Shown: positions 8,814 to 16,552 of the stretch, in pieces
Position numbering within the stretch: the first letter of the stretch is position 1
Layout of the letters: each line of letters begins with the position of its first letter
Source: JBAPRR01 sp049281195
GTDB lineage: Bacteria; Actinomycetota; Acidimicrobiia; Acidimicrobiales; CAVXTF01
Direction of reading: 5' to 3'
DNA: 63,232 nucleotides
Assembly (NCBI GenBank): GCA_049281195.1
Contig: JBAPRR010000455.1
Span: 1-63,232 of the forward strand
Translations under genes and position numbers: made by a program
Notes under the pieces: model-generated
Told to the model about the DNA's origin: nothing
Databases searched by the model: none
The model's input: the letters and a program-made list of their open reading frames with translations, nothing else

Positions 8814-8855
8814 ACACTGTGCTCGGTAGTGTTATATTGTTACTGTGAACAGTGT
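8814..8855. promoter_or_regulatory. operator/promoter region between TetR and exporter 2
   Basis: ACACTGT (8814-8820) is the reverse complement of ACAGTGT (8849-8855). A tighter palindrome, ACTGT-GA-ACAGT, covers 8842-8853 and includes the GTG start codon at 8845. TATATT (8833-8838) lies 6 bases before that GTG, as expected for the -10 box of a leaderless transcript. A repressor bound here would cover the start site. Confidence 0.6.
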
Positions 8856-9840
8856 ACCCAAAAGCACCAGACCTGCCGGGCCCGACGTCATCGTGGTTGA
8901 CAAGCTGGTCAAGCGGTTCGGCACCACGACAGCGCTCGACGGGATCGACCTGCGTGTTCCCTCAGGAATCGTCTACGGGTTGCTCGGTCCGAACGGATGC
9001 GGGAAGACCACGACGGTGCGAATCCTCGCCACCCTCTCCTCCGTCGATGGCGGACGAGCAGAGGTGTGTGGGTTTGACGTCACCCGCGACCCTGACGAGG
9101 TCCGCAGCCGGATCGGCTTGGTCGGACAGCAGGCGGCCCTCGACGAGAGGCTTCCCGCTCGCCTCAACCTGATCATGTTCGGCCGGCTGTACCACCTCGG
9201 TGAACGTGGTGCGAAGAAGCGCGCAGACGAATTGATCGAGCGCTTCGGTCTCGGCTCAGCGGCGAACCGACTCGTCTCCACGTACTCAGGTGGAATGCGT
9301 CGTCGTCTCGACCTCGCAGCGAGCCTGATCATCTCGCCGCAGCTTCTGTTTCTCGACGAACCGACCACCGGGCTCGACCCACGCGGTCGGAGCGAGGTCT
9401 GGGCGGCGATCAAGGAGTTGACCGACGGTGGCACCACTGTCCTTCTGACGACTCAATACCTCGACGAGGCTGATCAGCTCGCGCAAAGAGTCGCTGTGAT
9501 CGATCAGGGACGCGTCCTCGCCGAAGGAACACCGAGTGACTTGAAGCGAAGTGTCGGCACCGACCGCTTGGAGATAGTGGTCACGGACCCCGCCGCCGTA
9601 GACATGGTGGTACAGCACCTTCGCGCCGCGAATCTGTCGCCCGACGCCGATTGGGAAAACGGCGTTGTGAGCGTGCCGATCATCGACGGACTATCCGACC
9701 TGTCGTCGGCGATCGCGGGCCTGAAGGACAGTGGGGTGCCGATCGGAGACATTTCTCTTCGCCGCTCGAGCCTCGACGACGTGTTTCTCAGCCTGACCGG
9801 ACATGCCACCGAAGACACTGAAGAAAGGGTTGCATCATGA
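8845..9840 (+). CDS. DrrA-type ABC exporter, ATP-binding protein (cassette 2)
   Basis: ATPase subunit, 331 residues. Walker A GPNGCGKTT spans residues 48-56, with Cys in place of the usual Ala. The signature is YSGGMRRRLDL, Walker B LLFLDEPTTGLD, and the H-loop position is Gln (TTQYLDEAD), as in the DrrA family. The C-terminal DrrA extension ends SLDDVFLSLTG. GTG 8845 has no ribosome-binding site and lies 6 bases from a TATATT -10 box, so a leaderless start is likely. Its stop overlaps the permease start (ATGA). It is a paralogue of the 278-1231 gene. Confidence 0.94.
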   Translation: MNSVPKSTRPAGPDVIVVDKLVKRFGTTTALDGIDLRVPSGIVYGLLGPNGCGKTTTVRILATLSSVDGGRAEVCGFDVTRDPDEVRSRIGLVGQQAALDERLPARLNLIMFGRLYHLGERGAKKRADELIERFGLGSAANRLVSTYSGGMRRRLDLAASLIISPQLLFLDEPTTGLDPRGRSEVWAAIKELTDGGTTVLLTTQYLDEADQLAQRVAVIDQGRVLAEGTPSDLKRSVGTDRLEIVVTDPAAVDMVVQHLRAANLSPDADWENGVVSVPIIDGLSDLSSAIAGLKDSGVPIGDISLRRSSLDDVFLSLTGHATEDTEERVAS

Positions 9841-10673
9841 CGGCCGTCATTCCTCTACCGAACCGACCGACACAGTCTCGGCGTCTTCGCTCCGCGCTCA
9901 TGGACGGTTGGACGATCGTACGCAGAGACATTGCGCACCTGCGCTACACCCCTTCCGAACTCGCCGCGGAGCTCATCTTTGCCGCTGTTATGGTCGTTTT
10001 GTTCGGATTCGTCTTCGGGAGCGCGATCAAAATCCCCGGAGGCGCCAACTACAGGGCATACCTGATGCCGGGACTATTCGCTTTCAGCCAGGTGACCGCG
10101 ATCGGCGTCATCGCTCTGGCAACAGCGGACGACGCGGCGACAGGGGTCATGGACAGGTTCCGCTCGATGCCCATCGCGCGTTCGGCGGTGCCCTTCGGAA
10201 GGACGGGAGCCAGCCTTGCGACAGGCATCCTCAACCTGACAGTGCTATCGATCGCTGGCTTGATAGTGGGTTGGAGGGCGAACCGCGGCCTGCTTGATGC
10301 TGCGGCCGCTTTCGGCTTGTTGCTGCTGACCCGCTACGCGCTCAGCTGGTTGGGCGCCTACCTGGGCCTCCTCGTCAAAAACCCCACCACCGCTGACAAT
10401 CTCGTTCCACTCAGCTTCCCGATTGCCATGCTCTCCAACACGTTCGTGCCCACCGGGGACCTGCCTTTGTGGCTGCGTTACATCGCCGAGTGGAACCCGG
10501 TTAGCTGCCTGGTCGGTGCATGCAGGGAGCTTTTCGGAAACCCTGGAGCGGCATCGCAGCACACGTCGTGGGCGCTGGAGCATCCGGTGGTGGCCACCTT
10601 GGTGTGGGCGATCTTGCTCATCTGCGTGTTCGCGCCCCTTGCCACGCGGCGGTACAGCAAAGCGCATCTCTGA
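9837..10673 (+). CDS. DrrB-type ABC-2 permease (cassette 2)
   Basis: Membrane subunit of 278 residues with about six transmembrane segments. The DrrB motif GVMDRFRSMPIARSAV is visible in the middle of the protein, and the membrane loop NTFVPTGDLPLWLRYIAEWN is typical of the ABC-2 family. ATG 9837 overlaps the ATPase stop by four bases, and GAAAGGG lies upstream. It forms an exporter with the 8845-9840 product. The gene ends 15 bases before the end of a convergent MFS gene. Confidence 0.93.
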   Translation: MTAVIPLPNRPTQSRRLRSALMDGWTIVRRDIAHLRYTPSELAAELIFAAVMVVLFGFVFGSAIKIPGGANYRAYLMPGLFAFSQVTAIGVIALATADDAATGVMDRFRSMPIARSAVPFGRTGASLATGILNLTVLSIAGLIVGWRANRGLLDAAAAFGLLLLTRYALSWLGAYLGLLVKNPTTADNLVPLSFPIAMLSNTFVPTGDLPLWLRYIAEWNPVSCLVGACRELFGNPGAASQHTSWALEHPVVATLVWAILLICVFAPLATRRYSKAHL

Positions 10674-10688
10674 TTATCAGTAAGCTGA

Positions 10689-12242
10689 TCATCTAGCCAG
10701 ATCGAGCGTTGCGGTTTGGTGTTTCGATGTAGTCGGTTGCGGCGCCGACTTCCGCGTGGCGGGAAGAACGAGGTAAGCGGCAACTGCAGCCGCCAGTACC
10801 AAGATCGCCCCCACGACCATGGCCAGGTCGAGCCCACCGGAATAAGCGTGGCGAGCCGCCAGTCCTATCGCGCTGTCCGGCCCTCCCCCGACCCCCAACG
10901 CCTCTGACAGGCCGGCCTTTGCCTGAACGGCCCGCGCCGGTTGAGCCGCGATGACCGCACCGATCCCCGAGCGATAGTGAGAAAGGGTGACACTTCCGAG
11001 CACTCCGATTCCGAACGCACCGCCGAGCTCGCGGACAAGATCGTTGACCGCCGATCCCACGCCTGCCTTGTGGGGTGGCAGCGATGACATGATCGCTCCG
11101 GAGGCGGGCGGCATCGTAAGGCCGATGCCCATCCCGACCAATGCGAGACCCACCTCGAATACCCAAGTCGGCGATGTAACGCCGCTCGAGGTGAGGATAA
11201 ATAGTCCGCAGGCAGACGAAACCAGCCCGCATACGAGGACAGGGCGAAATCCATGGCGAGCCACGAACGGCCTGGAAAGGTTGGCCACCAACAGTTGCGC
11301 GAGACCGGCTGGGAGCGCATAAAGGCCGGCTACAAGCGGTGAGTAACCGCGAACTAGTTGGAAGTACTGGGTGAAGAGGAAGTACATCCCGAAGAGAGCG
11401 AAATAGGCCATCGCGATCGAAAGGCTTCCAGCTGAAAAACGGCGCTCCGAAAAGAAACTCAGATCAAGCATCGGATTGTCGCTTCGTCTTTCCCAATAGA
11501 TGAATCCGGCCAATCCCACCAAACCGATCACGAAGGACAACAGGATCGGTGCCGACAGCCACCCGTCGTCTGGGGCCTGGATGAACCCATAGAGCAATCC
11601 GCTCACCGCGATCACTGAGAGAACGGCACCGACAGGATCAAGCCGTGCTTCTTCGGGATGACGCGAAGTCGGCAGCACGAGCCATCCAGCAACCAGTGCA
11701 AAAGCAGCGACAAACGCCATGCCGAGAAAGATCGACCCCCACCAGAAATGCTCGAGCATCGCTCCCGACAACGTGATCGAGATTGCAACGGATCCTCCCG
11801 CGACCGAAGCCCACACTGCGATGGCCTTTGGACGTTCAGATGGCGGGAACACGGTTGCCAGGATCGAGAGCGTCCCGGGCATGACCAGAGCCGCCCCGAC
11901 CCCCATGACCGCACGAGCAAGCATCAATTCCCAGGCGGTTGTGGAGAACGCGCCGAGGGCTGATGCGACCATGAACACGAGCAAGCCGAATTGAAGTAAA
12001 CCTTTTCGGCCGAACCGGTCCCCCATGGCTCCGGCAGGCAGCAGTAGCCCGGCGAAGCACAGCACATAGAGATCGACGATCCAGGCGAGCGATGAGACCC
12101 CGGCATGCAGTTCCCGACCCAGAGTGGGAAGCGCGACGTTCAGAGCCATGTTGCAGACGACAAGCAGGAAAATGGACAGGCACAGAACCGCGAGTACCAG
12201 CCAGCGCCGTTTGTAGGAGGCCTCGATTGTAGGAGTAAGCAC
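10689..12242 (-). CDS. MFS drug exporter, DHA2 (EmrB/QacA) type
   Basis: Proton-coupled multidrug efflux protein of about 517 residues with 14 predicted transmembrane segments. DHA2 motifs seen are NVALPTLGRELHAG near the first helix, WIVDLYVLCFAGLLLPAG, and the loop 2-3 motif GDRFGRKGLLQFG. Motif C-like sequence is WASVAGGSVAISITLSGAML. Start GTG 12242 is preferred because the hydrophobic region begins soon after and the longer reading frame would overlap the divergent LysR gene. The short divergent promoter region holds a LysR-like box, so the LysR product is the probable regulator. Confidence 0.92.
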   Translation of the reverse strand: MLTPTIEASYKRRWLVLAVLCLSIFLLVVCNMALNVALPTLGRELHAGVSSLAWIVDLYVLCFAGLLLPAGAMGDRFGRKGLLQFGLLVFMVASALGAFSTTAWELMLARAVMGVGAALVMPGTLSILATVFPPSERPKAIAVWASVAGGSVAISITLSGAMLEHFWWGSIFLGMAFVAAFALVAGWLVLPTSRHPEEARLDPVGAVLSVIAVSGLLYGFIQAPDDGWLSAPILLSFVIGLVGLAGFIYWERRSDNPMLDLSFFSERRFSAGSLSIAMAYFALFGMYFLFTQYFQLVRGYSPLVAGLYALPAGLAQLLVANLSRPFVARHGFRPVLVCGLVSSACGLFILTSSGVTSPTWVFEVGLALVGMGIGLTMPPASGAIMSSLPPHKAGVGSAVNDLVRELGGAFGIGVLGSVTLSHYRSGIGAVIAAQPARAVQAKAGLSEALGVGGGPDSAIGLAARHAYSGGLDLAMVVGAILVLAAAVAAYLVLPATRKSAPQPTTSKHQTATLDLAR

Positions 12243-12287
12243 AATCCCATTGTCGGGACCAGATGGGTTGCCGTCTAGTGACTTATT

Positions 12288-12304
12288 CGCAATAGATTGT
12301 TGCG
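12288..12304. promoter_or_regulatory. LysR-type box between MFS and LysR genes
   Basis: Inverted repeat CGCAA-N7-TTGCG just before the LysR start at 12306 and about 46 bases from the MFS start. TAGATT (12293-12298) within it lies 7 bases before the LysR ATG and could be a -10 box for a leaderless transcript. This would allow autorepression and control of the MFS gene. Confidence 0.5.
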
Positions 12305-12305
12305 T

Positions 12306-13217
12306 ATGACGCAAGATATCGACTGGAACCTGCTGAGCGCGCTGGACGTCCTTCTGGCTGAAGGCAGTGTCACCGCTGCCTCTGAACGCCTCCATCTGTC
12401 GGTTCCGGCAACGAGCCGCACGCTCGGACGGATCCGCCGGGCGTTCGGCGATCCCATCCTGGTTCGCTCAGGACGGGGGCTCGTTCCGACACCCAGGGCG
12501 CTCGCGGTTCAAGAACAACTCCACCGACTGATTGAAGATGCACACGCGCTCGTCGAGAGCGGTCGCGATCTCCACCTGTCTTCCCTCGAAAGGACTTTCG
12601 CGATCCGAGCCAACGACGCACTGATCAGCGCGCTTCCGGCACGTCTTATCGACCGGGTTCAAACACAAGCGCCGGGAGTTGCGTTTCGCTTCGTCGCAGA
12701 AGGTGAAGAGGACGTGGGTCCCTTACGCGACGGCTCGATCGATCTCGACCTCGGGCAGATTGCGGACTTCGGTCCTGACGTAAGGGTCAGCCCCCTTTAC
12801 CAGGAGACATATCTGGGGGTCGTGGCAGCAGATAACAAGCTCGCCAAAGGTCGCGTCACCCTCAAACGCTTGGCTTCCGTCGGGCACGTTGCCGTTTCGC
12901 GAAGGGGACGAAGAACGGGAGCGCTCGACGACGTACTTGCCGAACACGGGCTGGCCCGCACGGTCGTAACCGTGGTTCCGACATTCACGGCCGCGGCTCA
13001 CATCATCGCAAGCTCGGAACTGACCGGGATGCTCCCCGCCCGCTACGCACTGCAGATCGCGGGTTTGACCGGCATGCACCCCTACCCCATTCCCGCAGAG
13101 CTTCCGTCGCTGCAGATTTCCCAGGCATGGCACGTTCGCCAAGACCTCGATCCCGCGCACCAATGGTTGCGCGGTCAGATCGCTGAGGTTCTGGCCGATC
13201 CGCAGAAAACCGCCTGA
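12306..13217 (+). CDS. LysR-family transcriptional regulator
   Basis: LysR-type regulator of 303 residues. The winged helix-turn-helix covers residues 5-65: WNLLSALDVLLAEGSVTAAS, then LHLSVPATSRTLGRIR and FGDPILVRSGRGLVPTPRA. A periplasmic-binding-protein-like effector domain follows, from about residue 90. ATG 12306 is chosen over upstream TTG codons because the family N-terminus begins there. No ribosome-binding site is visible. It is divergent from the MFS exporter and followed 74 bases later by a SnoaL-like gene. The inducer is unknown. Confidence 0.93.
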   Translation: MTQDIDWNLLSALDVLLAEGSVTAASERLHLSVPATSRTLGRIRRAFGDPILVRSGRGLVPTPRALAVQEQLHRLIEDAHALVESGRDLHLSSLERTFAIRANDALISALPARLIDRVQTQAPGVAFRFVAEGEEDVGPLRDGSIDLDLGQIADFGPDVRVSPLYQETYLGVVAADNKLAKGRVTLKRLASVGHVAVSRRGRRTGALDDVLAEHGLARTVVTVVPTFTAAAHIIASSELTGMLPARYALQIAGLTGMHPYPIPAELPSLQISQAWHVRQDLDPAHQWLRGQIAEVLADPQKTA

Positions 13218-13291
13218 GGTCAGCTCTCCTGGGGATGATTTTCAAAGGCTACGCACGTCTTGACAGCAAGAGAGCTAAACCGGAGGTCGAA

Positions 13292-13723
13292 GTGCCCAAC
13301 GACAAGTCAATCGAACAGGTTCTCGATGGATACAGAGACGCCGTCGGAGCCAAGGACGTCGGGGCGTTTACAAACCTGTACGACGAAGATGTCGTGGTCT
13401 TCGACATGTGGGGCCCTTGGTCCTACGACGGTCTCGGGTCATGGAGAAACTCGGTCACAGAGTGGTTCGGTTCGCTAGGCGACGAGACCGTCGCTGTCGG
13501 CTTTTCCGAAACCGTCGTTCTCGATGCAGATCAGACTGCCGCCGTCCACACGCAGGTGTCCTATATGGGTATGTCCTTGGCCGGAGAAGAACTCCGGTCG
13601 ATGACCAACCGGCTCACCTGGGTCCTGAAGCGACAGGACGACTCGGGGTGGAAAATCATCCACGAGCACTCGTCGGCACCGCTCGACTTCGAAACGGGCA
13701 AGGTGGTCCTGAACCACCAGTGA
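13292..13723 (+). CDS. SnoaL-like/NTF2-fold protein (DUF4440 type)
   Basis: Small protein of 143 residues with the cone-shaped NTF2/SnoaL fold signature: YRDAVGAKDVGAFTNLYDED at the start, DMWGPWSYDGLGSWRNSV, then strands ending RLTWVLKRQDDSGWKIIHEH and SSAPLDF. This matches the ketosteroid-isomerase-like group often annotated as SnoaL-like or DUF4440, whose members are isomerases, cyclases or ligand binders. GTG 13292 has GGAGG 6 bases upstream. It follows the LysR gene on the same strand. The actual reaction is unknown. Confidence 0.85.
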   Translation: MPNDKSIEQVLDGYRDAVGAKDVGAFTNLYDEDVVVFDMWGPWSYDGLGSWRNSVTEWFGSLGDETVAVGFSETVVLDADQTAAVHTQVSYMGMSLAGEELRSMTNRLTWVLKRQDDSGWKIIHEHSSAPLDFETGKVVLNHQ

Positions 13724-13729
13724 ATTCGC

Positions 13730-14752
13730 CTAACTCTGGCGAACCCCGTGCAGGTCGAAGATCTCGTCGAGCGCATTGACGATCTCGTCGACCACCTCGC
13801 GCCTCACGGTCAACTGCCGCTTTCTACCTTCGTTACTGCTCGTCACGACGCCTGCATCACGTAGCTGCTTGACGTGGTTGCTGACTGTCGGTTGTGCCAG
13901 ACCGAAAAGGTTGGTTACGTCGGTGATGCTCATATCGCGTTGAGTCAACGCGTCGAGGATGGCCAAGCGGGTCGGATCGGCGATGGCCTTCAGCCGACGC
14001 GCCAGATCCTCGGTGCGGGCACGAGACGCCACTCCCATCGGTTTCGCCTGCGTCCCGATGATCAATATCCCCGGCAGGTCCGCGACCAACCCCTTGGCGG
14101 TGAAGAACGCCGGGACCAAAACGATCTCGCCTTCGTCTCCCAACCCCTCGATCAACTGGGTCATCTCATTTCGGCCGATGTTTGTGCAGTTGACCTGTTC
14201 GAGGTACTTGAGGGTCAACTCTGTGGGATCGGAGCCGGACTTCAGATACGCCGCGCATTCGCCAAGGGCCGCCTCTACAGCTTTACGTCCATCTGTCTCC
14301 CAAAGTCCTCGCACCCCGGTCCACACCTCCGCAACGACTTCGACATAGTGACGACGGACACTCTGATCGGTGCGGAGAAGATGAAGGCGTCGCAAAAGTC
14401 GCTCCCTGTCATCAGGCGTTTCAGCGACGAACGGAAGGTCTTCGGGCGCGTTCACACAGAGGTCTTCGAGACGCGACACGAATGCGTCGGTGTCGAGTCC
14501 GAACAGAACACCACCGCCATAGGCCAGGGCGGACAGTTCCAAAAAACAGGGATAGCTCAGCGTCTCCTGCGGGCTCCACAGATGCCGGACCCGCTCCGCG
14601 ATCTCGGGGTGCTGCTCGTAGAAGTCGCACAAGGCGGGTTGCGAATCCCGGGCGACTCGAAGAGACCCGGAGAGCGCCCAATCGATCTCCACCGAGGGAG
14701 AAGCCTTAGCCGTCATCATGATCCCGTTGAGGTCTTCCGCATACATTCGCAT
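13730..14752 (-). CDS. ArsR-type regulator with N-terminal sensor-like domain
   Basis: Regulator of 340 residues. The C-terminal about 90 residues are an ArsR winged helix: RLKAIADPTRLAILDALTQR, ITDVTNLFGLAQPTVSNHVK, then AGVVTSSNEGRKRQLTVRR. The N-terminal 240 residues are a separate domain seen in a group of actinobacterial ArsR regulators (DUF5937-like); its ligand is unknown. No metal-binding Cys cluster typical of ArsR/SmtB is apparent in the HTH. ATG 14752 overlaps the inverted repeat ATAGT-N6-ACTAT. It is divergent from a small basic protein gene at 14803. Confidence 0.85.
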   Translation of the reverse strand: MRMYAEDLNGIMMTAKASPSVEIDWALSGSLRVARDSQPALCDFYEQHPEIAERVRHLWSPQETLSYPCFLELSALAYGGGVLFGLDTDAFVSRLEDLCVNAPEDLPFVAETPDDRERLLRRLHLLRTDQSVRRHYVEVVAEVWTGVRGLWETDGRKAVEAALGECAAYLKSGSDPTELTLKYLEQVNCTNIGRNEMTQLIEGLGDEGEIVLVPAFFTAKGLVADLPGILIIGTQAKPMGVASRARTEDLARRLKAIADPTRLAILDALTQRDMSITDVTNLFGLAQPTVSNHVKQLRDAGVVTSSNEGRKRQLTVRREVVDEIVNALDEIFDLHGVRQS

Positions 14753-14766
14753 AGTTATCTGACTAT
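14751..14766. promoter_or_regulatory. candidate ArsR-type operator
   Basis: ATAGT-N6-ACTAT covers the start codon of the ArsR-type gene (CAT at 14750-14752 on the plus strand). An AT-rich stretch (14753-14800) with TATCAT (14791-14796) follows; TATCAT lies 6 bases before the ATG at 14803. It is suited to joint control of the divergent pair. Confidence 0.4.
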
Positions 14767-14802
14767 ATCACAATATTCATGTATTCGTGCTATCATGTCT
14801 GC

Positions 14803-15027
14803 ATGCACCCGTGGCTGACGAAACAACTCATGGACACCCGGGTAGCGGAACGTCACCGGAATGCCGAGCGAGCCAGCCTCGGCCGGGCGGAGCCGCTTCC
14901 CGCGGCTCATTCACAAGCAAGCCCCGCAGCCTCATCGCGGCTCAGGCGCGGTCTCGGACGCGTTCTCGTGCGCATCGGCAGCCGTGCCGGGGGCTTCGAG
15001 TCCCCGCAAACCGCTCACATCCTGTAG
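14803..15027 (+). CDS. small basic protein of the MHP-leader type
   Basis: Short open frame of 74 residues starting MHPWLTKQLMDTRVAERHR, with an Arg/Ala-rich middle and LGRVLVRIGSRAGG near the end. Actinobacteria have many short proteins with an MHP start, a charged helix and an LGxxLVxxGxRL end, of unknown function. ATG 14803 is preceded at 6 bases by TATCAT, fitting a leaderless transcript, and no ribosome-binding site is present. It is divergent from the ArsR-type regulator, which may control it. The C-terminal tail (FESPQTAHIL) is not typical. The call rests on composition and position. Confidence 0.5.
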   Translation: MHPWLTKQLMDTRVAERHRNAERASLGRAEPLPAAHSQASPAASSRLRRGLGRVLVRIGSRAGGFESPQTAHIL

Positions 15028-15204
15028 GCAGAACGAACCTCACGATTCCCGAGCCCCGATGGGCTCCAAGGCTTACCGTCAGCGTGGGAACCGACTGAGG
15101 TCTCTGAATTTCCTTCGAAGCTGTCGCGTATCGGCGGCGGCCGATGGTTGAAGACAGCGGGGGCATCTCTACGGGTGCATGCTGGGAGCGTCTTGGCGGA
15201 AGAC

Positions 15205-15648
15205 ATGGAAGCCGACTTCGAACGGTTCTTCACGGTCATCGAGCCGAAGCTGTGCCGCGCCCTCGTCGCTCGTTACGGACCAGACCGTGGAAGGGAAGCG
15301 ACTGCGGAAGCCCTGGCGTGGGCGTGGGAACACTGGGAGCGCGTGGCTTCGCTCGACAATCAGGTCGGCTACCTCTACCGGGTCGGCCAGAGCAAGAACC
15401 GGAAGAGGAGAAATCGACCCGTCTTCGAAGTCCCCGTAGATACGGACCCGGTCGTCGAACCCGGATTGGCGGGGGCGGTAGAAGCACTCCCTGATCGACA
15501 GAGGGTGGCCACCCTTCTCATCTACGGCGCGGGTTGGACGAATGCCGAGGTGGCAAGACTTCTGGGCGTTCAGCCGTCGACCGTGCATCGAAACGCCAGT
15601 CGGGGCTTGATCGCTCTCAGAAAGGCAATCGTCGGGGGTGAACGATGA
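15205..15648 (+). CDS. ECF-like sigma-70 family factor (module A)
   Basis: Small sigma factor of about 147 residues with a shortened region 2 (RYGPDRGREATAEALAWAWEHW, then LDNQVGYLYRVGQSKNRK) and a region 4 helix-turn-helix (LPDRQRVATLLIYGAGWTNA, EVARLLGVQPSTVHRN). It is closely related to the product of 26071-26550. ATG 15205 is chosen because shared homology starts just after it; TTG 15193 with GGGAG upstream, or TTG 15148, are alternatives. The stop overlaps the start of the membrane-anchored partner gene, which suggests a sigma/anti-sigma or sensor pair, though no known anti-sigma domain is visible. Confidence 0.8.
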   Translation: MEADFERFFTVIEPKLCRALVARYGPDRGREATAEALAWAWEHWERVASLDNQVGYLYRVGQSKNRKRRNRPVFEVPVDTDPVVEPGLAGAVEALPDRQRVATLLIYGAGWTNAEVARLLGVQPSTVHRNASRGLIALRKAIVGGER

Positions 15649-16391
15649 GCGCAAGCAATCGCGATGAGAAGATCGAGGCTCAGCTGTCGGTATTGCTCGA
15701 GTTCAATACGTCGGACGTGACCCTCGATGAGATCCGTGAGCGATCGCCGGGCGAGGTCGGCACGCGCAGTACGTCTCCAAATGAGCGCGAGAAGCGAGTG
15801 CTCGGACTCGCTCCTGCACTGGCTTGGATGCTGGCACTCATCGTTTTGGCCGGACTCGGACTTGGAATCGGTGAAAGCGTCGGTGGATCCGGATCACATG
15901 TCGCATCGCCGAAACCCCAAGTGCCGGTACAAATAAAAGCTTGCTCGCTGCTGTCCAACTCAGAAGCAAGCCAGGTGCTCGTTGAGCCCGTAATTGTTGA
16001 GACGCCGAATGACTACATCTGTCCGTACATCGGGACTAGGGGGATGACTGAAGGAACCGCTCCCCCGGGTCCTCCAGCACCGTCGGTCACGATCCAAACT
16101 CAACGAAGGGCACTGCGCCCATGTCGGCCTTCTAACGACCAATGCTCCATGCCAACCGGCTCTCAACTGATCACAATGGACGGGGTACGTGCTATCTGGT
16201 CGACCCGTGAATACGACGAAGGGCAAGGCCACGAAGAAACGATGAGCACACTGGCATTCACCTACCAGGGCCACTTCGTGGACATAGCGTTCGAATTCAG
16301 CCACCCGGACGAGCCGCCGTGGCCATCGCTATCAATGGTGGAAAAGGCCATGGGCTACGTGGTCACGAACCTGAAGCGATTGACTTCCTAG
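15645..16391 (+). CDS. single-pass membrane protein with extracellular DUF3558-like domain (module A)
   Basis: Protein of 248 residues. Residues 1-58 are cytoplasmic and acidic (DEKIEAQLSVLLEFNTSDVT). A transmembrane segment follows near 60-80 (LAPALAWMLALIVLAGLGLG), then an extracellular part. The exported part begins ACSLLSNSEASQVL, like DUF3558-type proteins, and carries several Cys. ATG 15645 overlaps the sigma factor stop by four bases. The layout (cytoplasmic tail, one TM, ectodomain) is that expected of a membrane anti-sigma factor, but no ZAS motif is present, so the role is inference. Paralogous layout at 25332-26550. Confidence 0.75.
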   Translation: MSASNRDEKIEAQLSVLLEFNTSDVTLDEIRERSPGEVGTRSTSPNEREKRVLGLAPALAWMLALIVLAGLGLGIGESVGGSGSHVASPKPQVPVQIKACSLLSNSEASQVLVEPVIVETPNDYICPYIGTRGMTEGTAPPGPPAPSVTIQTQRRALRPCRPSNDQCSMPTGSQLITMDGVRAIWSTREYDEGQGHEETMSTLAFTYQGHFVDIAFEFSHPDEPPWPSLSMVEKAMGYVVTNLKRLTS

Positions 16392-16552
16392 GTTCGAGGC
16401 GAACCGTGCATCTAGATATGGACCTTGCTTCTCTTACCCGTAAGGTCAAACTGATCAGGTAAGCCTTATCATCTAAGAAAAACAACACGGAAGATTGCGC
16501 GCCACTTCAAAAACGGCGACCACTTCAAACCCGCTGCAGCGCTTCGACGAGT
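16392..16552. other. convergent intergenic spacer
   Basis: Between the ectodomain gene and the acs end. It holds the near-palindrome CTTAC-CC-GTAAG, CTGATCAG and an AT-rich run, plus a short direct repeat (CCACTTCAAA twice). No gene is seen, and no clear terminator with a T tract. Confidence 0.4.

Noticed and set aside
14960..15030. tRNA-like stretch with a TTCGAGTCC arm
   Set aside because: No acceptor stem, D arm or anticodon arm can be paired around it; it belongs to the end of the small open frame.
16392..16552. regulatory RNA between convergent genes
   Set aside because: Short palindromes only; no stable extended fold or promoter could be supported by eye.
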